Part shown: one piece after another, positions 5,648 through 10,348 of the stretch
Layout: the number at the start of each line of letters is the position of its first letter
How positions within the stretch are numbered: position 1 is the stretch's first letter
Assembly (NCBI GenBank): GCA_021802685.1
Contig: JAJZRM010000069.1
Coordinates: forward strand, 1 to 10,348
DNA length: 10,348 bases
Source: Deltaproteobacteria bacterium
GTDB taxonomy: Bacteria; Desulfobacterota; Deferrimicrobia; Deferrimicrobiales; Deferrimicrobiaceae
Direction: 5' to 3'
Notes under the pieces: generated by a model
Told to the model about the DNA's origin: nothing
Database searches by the model: none
Seen by the model: only the letters and a program-made list of their open reading frames with translations
Translations under genes and position numbers: made by a program

Positions 5648-6938
5648 AAAGTTGCTTCAGCAGAGGGCCGATCTTCGCGATCAACTCGCCGCACTCCACG
5701 CAAAGGTCGCGAGCGGAAAGGCGACGAAAGAGGATGACGCCGCCGCGAACACCATCCAAGGGAAAATCGAGACGTGCTCCGCGCAAATCGACCGGGAGGA
5801 ATCCCAGTTCAACAACGGCCGTCCGTTGCCTCCGGCGCGGTTGCCGGGCGGTCCGTCCGGGTCGCGTTCCGCCGGGTCCGACGACGATGGTGGCTTCAAG
5901 GGCGGCGTCGGCGAATTCATGGCGGCGTTGTTCCGCAAGTCGCGCGGAGAAGGACTCGACCCGCGCCTCGGAGCGCTCCGGGTGCAGATGGCGATCAACG
6001 AGGGCGTCGGTTCCGAGGGCGCGTTCGCGGTGCCGGAGGCGTTCACTTACAAGGCGTTCACGGAAGACCTGATGGACACGGTGCTCTTGCAATCCTGCGA
6101 CCGTGTGGAAATGAAATCCAACCAGCTCAACGTCCCGTGCTACCAGGACGATTCCCACAGCGCGTCGGCTCCGTTCGGGATCGACTGGAGCATGATTCCC
6201 GAGAGCGGGAGTTTCGGGAACGCGCAGACCCTTCCGTTCAGGAAGATGAACCTCACCGCGAGGAAGGCGGGAGCGCTCTTCTCCGCGTCGAACGAATGGC
6301 TCGGCGACGCGGACCCCGCGATGCGGGACCGGCTGGATGCGATCTTCCGGGCGAGCCTCCGGTGGTACGTCGAGTCGCTGATGTGGAACGGGAGCGGAGC
6401 AGGTCAGCCGCTCGGAGCGCTCGTCGGCGGCGGGTTCGTCTCGGTCCCGAAGGAAACGGGACAACTCGCGAACACGATCCAGACCGAAAACGTGCTCGCG
6501 ATGTGGGCGCGGCTCCGTCCCGGATCGCATGCGCGGGCGATTTGGTGTGCGAACCAAACCGCGTTCCCGCAGTTGGGAACCTTGTCGGTCGGCGTCGGCA
6601 CGGCAGGGATCGTGACCTCGCTCTTGCAGACCAACGCGGGAAGCGGGATCGCGGGGGCACCAGCGACGGCGATGCTCGGAAGACCGCTGTACCTTTCCGA
6701 ACACCTGCCGATCGTCGGCGACGCGGGCGACCTCGTGCTGCTCGATCCCTTGCTCTACCTCCTCGGGGACCGCAAGCAGATCACGATGGACGCCTCGCCG
6801 CACGTGAGGTTCCAGTACGACGAGACGACCTTCCGGGTCAGCGCGAGGTTTGACGCGCAACCGGCGGTCGCGACTCCGCTGAACCCGGCGCACGGCGACA
6901 CGTGCGGATGGCTCTGCAAGATCGCGGACAGGGCGTAG
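5637..6938 (+). CDS. HK97-fold phage major capsid protein
   Basis: 433-aa head shell subunit. Residues 1-60 are a charged coiled-coil region (Q-Q-R-A-D-L-R-D-Q-L-A-A-L) like the delta/scaffold domain of HK97 gp5. A G/P/S-rich linker follows (about 61-90). The shell domain begins near residue 115 with N-E-G-V-G-S-E-G-A-F-A-V-P-E-A-F, the usual HK97-family entry motif. Later features are V-P-C-Y-Q-D-D, S-N-E-W-L-G-D, L-M-W-N-G-S-G-A-G-Q-P-L-G, and D-L-V-L-L-D-P-L-x-Y-L-L-G-D near the C terminus. GGGAG at 5622-5626 serves the ATG. It is full length and intact, last in the operon. Portal and maturation protease genes, which normally precede it, are absent, so processing of the N-terminal domain would need a helper or not occur. 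Confidence 0.92.
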   Translation: MKYKKLLQQRADLRDQLAALHAKVASGKATKEDDAAANTIQGKIETCSAQIDREESQFNNGRPLPPARLPGGPSGSRSAGSDDDGGFKGGVGEFMAALFRKSRGEGLDPRLGALRVQMAINEGVGSEGAFAVPEAFTYKAFTEDLMDTVLLQSCDRVEMKSNQLNVPCYQDDSHSASAPFGIDWSMIPESGSFGNAQTLPFRKMNLTARKAGALFSASNEWLGDADPAMRDRLDAIFRASLRWYVESLMWNGSGAGQPLGALVGGGFVSVPKETGQLANTIQTENVLAMWARLRPGSHARAIWCANQTAFPQLGTLSVGVGTAGIVTSLLQTNAGSGIAGAPATAMLGRPLYLSEHLPIVGDAGDLVLLDPLLYLLGDRKQITMDASPHVRFQYDETTFRVSARFDAQPAVATPLNPAHGDTCGWLCKIADRA

Positions 6939-6957
6939 TGGTCCGAACCTTCACATG

Positions 6958-6984
6958 GGGGGCGGCTTCGGCCGCTCCCTTTTT
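6958..6984 (+). terminator. Terminator after the capsid gene
   Basis: A nine-pair stem (6958-6966 with 6971-6979, one G-U) capped by a TTCG loop and followed by TTTTT. It lies 19 bases after the capsid stop and should end the main operon. Confidence 0.85.
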
Positions 6985-7018
6985 CCACGGTGTATCGCGG
7001 CGACGAGCCGCTTTACAT

Positions 7019-7041
7019 ACCTCCCCTCGGGGCGGTTTTTT
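7019..7041 (+). terminator. Second terminator-like hairpin
   Basis: ACC-T-CCC and GGG-C-GGT pair (7019-7025 with 7030-7036, one internal mismatch) around CTCG, followed by a run of T to 7041. It backs up the first terminator. Confidence 0.55.
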
Positions 7042-7227
7042 GTGCTGCATTCACCCCGGCCTCCTACCGGTCGTGTGGCCGACCGTGGGATCGAGTCCCA
7101 AAAGTTCCCTCGTGCGCCGGGGCCGTTCTTCGGGACGGGTAATTCGAGCGGAAAGGGAGCACGCCGCAGGGACGGGGGGCGCTTCGGCGTCCCCCTCCCG
7201 GATCTTCAACTCAAAGGAGGGGACGCG
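7042..7227 (+). other. Non-coding stretch with several hairpins
   Basis: No convincing gene lies between the capsid terminators and 7228. It holds CGGTCG/CGACCG (6-bp stem, about 7069-7086), directly followed by TGGGA/TCCCA around TCGAG, which faintly recalls a tRNA T arm. Further on is a strong nine-pair hairpin GGGGGGCGC-TTCG-GCGTCCCCC (about 7176-7197) without a T run, just ahead of a ribosome binding site. No promoter is clear to me. Confidence 0.5.
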
Positions 7228-7365
7228 ATGGAAGGGATGAGCGCGAAGCGGACAAGGACCAGGACTCCGTGTTCGTTCCCAGATCGACGATCCCCTTCCC
7301 GACCGTACCGAAGGATACCCTCCGCGCCGCATGAAGCCACTGGCAGCCTCAAAACGAGCTGCTGA
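7228..7365 (+). CDS. Possible 45-aa basic protein
   Basis: A perfect AAAGGAGG (7213-7220) precedes the ATG at 7228 by seven bases, one of the best start signals in the window. The product is rich in R, S, T and P, with no recognised domain. Another frame over the same bases (about 7239-7334) looks more protein-like (D-S-V-F-V-P-R-S-T-I-P-F-P-T-V-P-K-D) and has more GC at third positions but no start codon. A one-base frameshift joining the good start to that frame is possible. Confidence 0.4.
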   Translation: MEGMSAKRTRTRTPCSFPDRRSPSRPYRRIPSAPHEATGSLKTSC

Positions 7366-7367
7366 CC

Positions 7368-7706
7368 GTGGCACGACCCGCGTCGCCTCGCGCCTGGGCG
7401 GTATGGTCATTCGCGACGCTTGAAAGGTTCGCCTCGCCGCAGTCGGTGAGATTCGGCGGATCCCCCTCCGGCGATCGCCGCCTCAGCAATTCCCGCGAGG
7501 TCGCCTTGACGATCAAGATGTGCCTCGAAAGATCGGTCAACGGTCGCGGGAAGCTCGGTCCGAAGCTCCTCGCCGACTTCTACGTCCGGGAGATCCCCTG
7601 GGATGCGCTTTCCGACCGGGAACGGAGGACCATCCGAAAGACGGAACGGTTGTTCAAGGCGGAACTCATTCGGACGGGATTCCTCCCCCCGCCTTCCCCC
7701 CGATGA
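7368..7706 (+). CDS. Hypothetical 112-aa protein
   Basis: GTG start at 7368 with no strong ribosome binding site; internal starts such as the ATG at 7516 are possible, so the N terminus is uncertain. The C-terminal 60 residues look folded and helical (G-P-K-L-L-A-D-F-Y-V-R-E-I-P-W-D-A-L-S-D-R-E-R, then charged helix, then G-F-L-P-P-P). The L-S-D-R-E-R stretch faintly recalls phage late-gene regulators with sigma-like HTH, but the match is too weak to name it. The stop overlaps the next gene (ATGA). Confidence 0.6.
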   Translation: MARPASPRAWAVWSFATLERFASPQSVRFGGSPSGDRRLSNSREVALTIKMCLERSVNGRGKLGPKLLADFYVREIPWDALSDRERRTIRKTERLFKAELIRTGFLPPPSPR

Positions 7707-7978
7707 AGAGGCGCGACGAAAAGGTCCATGTCCTGAGCGGCGACCGGGGGATCGTCGCGGCGGTCCTGCTCCAGGCGTTAGCGGATGTTCGGGAGGGAAA
7801 TCCCCGCCTCGCGGCTCCGGCGGCGGCGTGGATCCACTCCGATTGCGAGGATCATCCGCTCGCGTTCCTGAAAATCTGCGAATCGCTCGACCTCGACCCG
7901 GCGGCGGTCCGGCGTTCGGCGCGGAACGGGGCGGGGCGACGGCTCCGGGAGGTGGGCTTCCTTACAGCGATAATCTAA
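7703..7978 (+). CDS. Small phage-associated protein of unknown function
   Basis: 91-aa protein starting in an ATGA overlap. The frame is open back to 7520 but that part shadows the previous gene. The segment A-A-W-I-H-S-D, then L-A-F-L-K-I-C-E-S-L-D-L-D-P-A-A-V-R at about 41-70 resembles small proteins I have seen in prophages (W-x-x-S-D...F-x-x-I-C-E-x-L-G-L-D-P-x-x-V-R pattern), which have no established function. The D-L-D-P-A-A-V-R part could be a short DNA-binding helix pair. It ends 14 bases from the end of the convergent membrane protein gene, with no clear terminator between. Confidence 0.7.
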   Translation: MKRRDEKVHVLSGDRGIVAAVLLQALADVREGNPRLAAPAAAWIHSDCEDHPLAFLKICESLDLDPAAVRRSARNGAGRRLREVGFLTAII

Positions 7979-7992
7979 ATCGCACTCCGCAC

Positions 7993-8523
7993 TCAATGAA
8001 GAGGACGCGAATACCAATAAAGCCGTCCATCGGTCTGCCTCTTCGTGACAAACCGAAACACCTTCTCTCTCCTGAGTGGAATAATCCATGGATGGTAGGA
8101 AACCACGATAGCAATGTCTGCGCCTGAAAGTCTGACCCCGTCCCCAATAGAAAAAAGGTCTCCTATCGTTATCGTGAATCTTTCGTCCATGGAAAGCCGA
8201 TGATTGGTCCATTCAGAGCGGGCCAACTGAGCCTTGAAATCAGGTTCGATATTTTGGTCCATCTGCGCCGGTTCAGTAACCACTCGGCCAAGACCCACAT
8301 ATACGTTCAAACCTTCAAGGGGAATGAAACTCATATTTGTGATGGTGAAGGAGGAAGAGAATGGATTTGATGGATCGACAGGGCCAGATGGGTCAACAAT
8401 CGGCCTGGGAATAAGAGTTAAAACCGCTATTGCGGCTCCTAAAATCGTCGCCGTCCCAAGGATTAAACCAATTAGCGGAATCCGCTTTTTAGTTTGTATT
8501 GCCGTTATTTTTCGTTTACTCAT
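7993..8523 (-). CDS. Single-span membrane protein, cargo
   Basis: 176-aa protein starting at the ATG at 8523; an earlier ATG at 8556 would add 11 residues. A basic N terminus (S-K-R-K, T-K-K-R) precedes one hydrophobic helix at about residues 15-38, predicting a cytoplasmic N terminus. A Pro-rich linker follows, then a 120-residue outer domain with beta-strand character (S-F-T-I-T-N-M-S, L-N-V-Y-V-G-L-G, F-T-I-T-I-G-D-L). No enzyme motif is seen. Base composition is visibly AT-richer than the phage-like genes. It lies 73 bases downstream of the zinc-ribbon gene on the same strand, so the two probably form one cargo operon. Function unknown; exclusion or defence is only a guess from location. 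Confidence 0.75.
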   Translation of the reverse strand: MSKRKITAIQTKKRIPLIGLILGTATILGAAIAVLTLIPRPIVDPSGPVDPSNPFSSSFTITNMSFIPLEGLNVYVGLGRVVTEPAQMDQNIEPDFKAQLARSEWTNHRLSMDERFTITIGDLFSIGDGVRLSGADIAIVVSYHPWIIPLRREKVFRFVTKRQTDGRLYWYSRPLH

Positions 8524-8596
8524 TTTCCGTCTGGATCCCGGAGGACCACCGGGCATCCCTTCTTTGGCTTCGAGATGCGTGGGGGCCAAGGCGTGG

Positions 8597-9175
8597 CTAT
8601 TGGAATATACGTTCGATTACCGGTCCATATTGAGTGTAGATAGTCGCGAGGGAAGCAATAACCTGAACTGAATCTTTGAAGGATGTCCAGACGGTCTTGG
8701 CGACCGTCGATTTTTTCTTCGTGGTCGCTTGTTCGGCCAGGAACGAAAGGTGCTCAAGCAATTCGTTGCGTTTGTGATCTTCCAAGTCCTTGGCGGCGAG
8801 AATGGCCTCCGCGAATTCCTTGAATGCCTTGGAAGCCTCGTCGTTACCTCCTATCGTCATGCTGCGCATAGCAACGTTCAATTTTTCGATATTGCCAGTA
8901 TTAATGGCCCCGACGATGCTTCTGTCAACCTTGATGTTGTTCACAGTAGTGGAACCATGCAGATGAACCGGCGCAGGGGGAACCTGCTCACGCGGATGGA
9001 AACCGGGCGGAAGACCCGCAATGCTTTCCATCTCTGCAAGCAGATGGTTTTCCCTGCGGACCAAGGCCGCGTCTTCTTCCGCAAGAATGCGATGAAGTAT
9101 TTCATAACAATGAAGGCAAAAGGGATTTCCTCCAACAGACCAAATCGCGTCCCTGTCACACTGGCCACATTTCAT
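8597..9175 (-). CDS. Zinc-ribbon protein with INTG motif, cargo
   Basis: 192-aa protein starting at the ATG at 9175, with AAGGGGG upstream. Residues 3-23 form a zinc ribbon (C3-x2-C6 ... C20-x2-C23). The middle holds N-N-I-K-V-D-R-S-I-V-G-A-I-N-T-G-N-I (79-96), a pattern I recognise from proteins scattered through bacterial accessory regions. Next come helices with L-E-D-H-K-R-N-E-L-L-E-H-L-S-F-L-A-E-Q-A and a C-terminal segment ending in Y-G-P-V-I-E-R-I-F, which could pack on a membrane or partner. No catalytic motif is visible. First gene of a minus-strand pair with the membrane protein. A sensor or adaptor role is plausible but inferred. Confidence 0.78.
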   Translation of the reverse strand: MKCGQCDRDAIWSVGGNPFCLHCYEILHRILAEEDAALVRRENHLLAEMESIAGLPPGFHPREQVPPAPVHLHGSTTVNNIKVDRSIVGAINTGNIEKLNVAMRSMTIGGNDEASKAFKEFAEAILAAKDLEDHKRNELLEHLSFLAEQATTKKKSTVAKTVWTSFKDSVQVIASLATIYTQYGPVIERIFQ

Positions 9176-9399
9176 CCGGATTATTCCCCCTTGGAATATC
9201 ATCCTCTTTGGGGGACCCCTGCACAACGCGAAATGTAATACCTGCGGTGGATCCTCACCGGGAAAGATTAACGGTCCTGAGAATAATTATTGGAGGTCGC
9301 CTTTGCGAATATACTCATTCTCATGGGTGTCCTGCGTCTTCGGTTTCGAGACAAGATAATCGAGGTTCCGGCTGAGAAAGCCAAACGCGGAGGTATTCG
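9176..9399. other. Intergenic region between divergent cargo genes
   Basis: It separates the minus-strand cargo pair from the plus-strand gene and should hold promoters for both; AT-rich patches lie around 9283-9292 and 9308-9315, but I see no clear -35/-10 pair. CGGTG/CACCG flank GATCCT near 9245-9260. The last 77 bases (from an ATG at 9323) are open in a frame that reads like the true N terminus of the next gene. Confidence 0.45.
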
Positions 9400-10044
9400 T
9401 TGGCCGTCGGCAGCCAAGACGGCCTCAGGAGTAGCACCTGGCGAGCTTGGGGAGACGAGAAAAAAGGGGATGTGTACATTTCCCGGCGCGGTACCGGGGG
9501 GATAATCAAAGTCAGCATTCATCGCGATGGCAACTGTCAGATCGGTTTCACGCAGGAGTACGAAAATATCGCCAAGGAGCGATTTCCAGATTTCGAGTCC
9601 CGACATTGGAAGAAATGGAAAATACCCGATGAACCGCTCGTGAGGGTTCTACAGATCGTCGTGCCTAATTCGGAACTGCGGGCATTCCCCTCGAAAGAAG
9701 AGAAACAAACGACGTGGATTCCGTCCCCTCCCCAAGACTCGGTGTCGGTCGTTACCATATTCATCAAGAAACCCAACGCCGAGGATGAGGTGTGGCCGGG
9801 TGCCGCCGAGGGAATTAAGCCGTTGGGAGTGATCCCGTCGGAAAATCGCATCGCCTGGGCGGTCTACTCGGATAATCCGATCGACGACAATCTCAGGGAA
9901 TTTATTGCGCGCCATCGGTTGATGGTGGCGAACAGACCAAAGGCGGCCAGCGCACCGCGTGGGCCAGAGACGAGGATGGTGATATGGGGCGCTCGTGATG
10001 AACATTGCCTGTTCTTGGTTGAGTATGCCTGGGATCCTCCTTAA
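9400..10044 (+). CDS. Accessory-region hypothetical protein, probably frameshifted at its start
   Basis: 214-aa frame opening with a TTG at 9400 behind GGAGG (9389-9393). The early part D-G-L-R-S-S-T-W-R-A-W-G, K-K-G-D-V-Y-I-S, G-G-I-I-K-V-S-I-H, C-Q-I-G-F-T resembles a group of uncharacterised proteins seen in accessory regions. Later parts show strands and an acidic P-I-D-D-N-L-R-E-F segment. The upstream frame from ATG 9323 gives R-F-R-D-K-I-I-E-V-P and K-R-G-G-I-R-W-P-S, which would join smoothly to D-G-L-R-S-S-T-W if one base around 9404-9420 were removed. So the gene may be broken, or the read may contain an error. It is the last gene of the element and AT-richer than the phage-like operon. 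Function unknown. Confidence 0.7.
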   Translation: MAVGSQDGLRSSTWRAWGDEKKGDVYISRRGTGGIIKVSIHRDGNCQIGFTQEYENIAKERFPDFESRHWKKWKIPDEPLVRVLQIVVPNSELRAFPSKEEKQTTWIPSPPQDSVSVVTIFIKKPNAEDEVWPGAAEGIKPLGVIPSENRIAWAVYSDNPIDDNLREFIARHRLMVANRPKAASAPRGPETRMVIWGARDEHCLFLVEYAWDPP

Positions 10045-10071
10045 GGAAGAACAGGGGAAAGAAGGCTGGAC

Positions 10072-10092
10072 GGGGGAAGTACCGGGGGAAGC
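10072..10092 (+). repeat. Right arm-type repeat pair, GGGGGAAGTA
   Basis: GGGGGAAGTA at 10072-10081 and GGGGGAAGC at 10084-10092, in the same orientation and with the same 12-bp step as the left pair at 249-270. It lies 64 bp inside attR. Probable integrase (or excisionase) arm site. Confidence 0.6.
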
Positions 10093-10112
10093 AACCCTTC
10101 CCCGATCCGGGA

Positions 10113-10155
10113 CAAAAAAGAAGGGGAACCGCAACTACGCGATTCCCCTTTGTTT

Positions 10156-10159
<4 letters not shown>
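10113..10159. terminator. Bidirectional terminator at the right end of the element
   Basis: AAGGGGAA (10121-10128) pairs perfectly with TTCCCCTT (10143-10150), with an inner CGC/GCG. On the plus strand it is followed by TTTTTTT (10153-10159), ending the last cargo gene. On the minus strand it is followed by CTTTTTTG, ending the tRNA transcript. It is carried by the element and takes over from the host terminator at 21-59. Confidence 0.8.
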
Positions 10160-10235
<76 letters not shown>

Positions 10236-10248
10236 TTATGAACTAAAA

Positions 10249-10277
10249 AGTATATGCGCCTCCTGCGAACATGTCAA
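10249..10277 (-). promoter_or_regulatory. Promoter of tRNA-fMet
   Basis: On the minus strand TTGACA (10277-10272) and TATACT (10254-10249) are spaced by 17 bp, about 13 bases before the tRNA 5' end. A perfect -35 and near-perfect -10 box. It lies in host DNA outside the element. Confidence 0.88.
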
Positions 10278-10348
10278 ACGCATTCCCCCTGTTATTTTCC
10301 GAGCCCCTCCCCTCTCCGCATCCGATCGTCGAACCCGTCGCCCTCTGG

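Noticed and set aside
5774..6853. Second long plus-strand frame within the capsid gene
   Set aside because: Arg/Gly-rich composition with no domain; a by-product of GC-rich codons in the capsid frame.
5619..6893. Long minus-strand frame opposite the capsid gene
   Set aside because: Arg/Glu/His-rich shadow of the capsid gene, which is clearly recognisable on the plus strand.
7060..7110. tRNA-like pair of hairpins (CGGTCG/CGACCG followed by a T-arm-like stem)
   Set aside because: The first loop has six bases, the T-loop-like segment begins with A, not TT, and no acceptor or D arm can be built around it. Probably chance stems in GC-rich DNA.
8729..9238. Plus-strand frame over the zinc-ribbon gene
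   Set aside because: The minus-strand frame has a proper zinc ribbon, a family-like motif and a better ribosome binding site.

Overview
The window holds one complete integrated mobile element of about 10.1 kb, bounded by a 49-bp direct repeat (67-115 and 10156-10204), with short host flanks on both sides. The target is an initiator tRNA-fMet gene on the minus strand at the right end (10159-10235). The host looks like a GC-rich bacterium using AAAGGAGG-type ribosome binding sites and ATG/GTG/TTG starts. Protein flavour hints at a Desulfobacterota- or Nitrospirota-like lineage, but the sequence alone does not fix the taxon.

Layout. The left end carries attL, short GGGGGAAGTA repeats that look like integrase arm sites, and a tyrosine integrase (330-1556). 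A near-consensus promoter (1587-1615) and a leader with two hairpins precede a tightly packed plus-strand operon: XRE regulator, AlpA/excisionase-like HTH, replisome-organizer-type replication protein with an iteron-like array inside its gene, a small paralogue of that protein's C-terminal tail, a 4-Cys mini-protein, a 44-aa ORF, P27-type terminase small subunit, a conserved phage protein, an HNH nuclease with NUMOD3 repeats, two small unknowns and an HK97-fold major capsid protein. Almost every junction overlaps by 4 bases or nearly abuts, so translation is probably coupled. Two terminator-like hairpins follow the capsid gene. A second short plus-strand group (7228-7978) of small unknown genes comes next.

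The right third (about 7990-10044) is AT-richer cargo. It has a convergent minus-strand pair (a zinc-ribbon protein with an INTG motif, then a single-span membrane protein) and a plus-strand gene of an accessory type that appears to be frameshifted near its start. The element ends with more GGGGGAAGTA repeats, its own bidirectional terminator and the rebuilt 3' part of the tRNA.

Interpretation. Integrase, AlpA-like factor, replication module, TerS and cargo in 10 kb resemble a phage-inducible chromosomal island (PICI)-like satellite. Unusually, it also carries a major capsid protein, yet no large terminase, portal, protease or tail genes are visible. It may depend on a helper phage for these while supplying its own packaging specificity and capsid subunit. 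This combination is the most interesting feature of the window. A pared-down prophage remnant is the main alternative.
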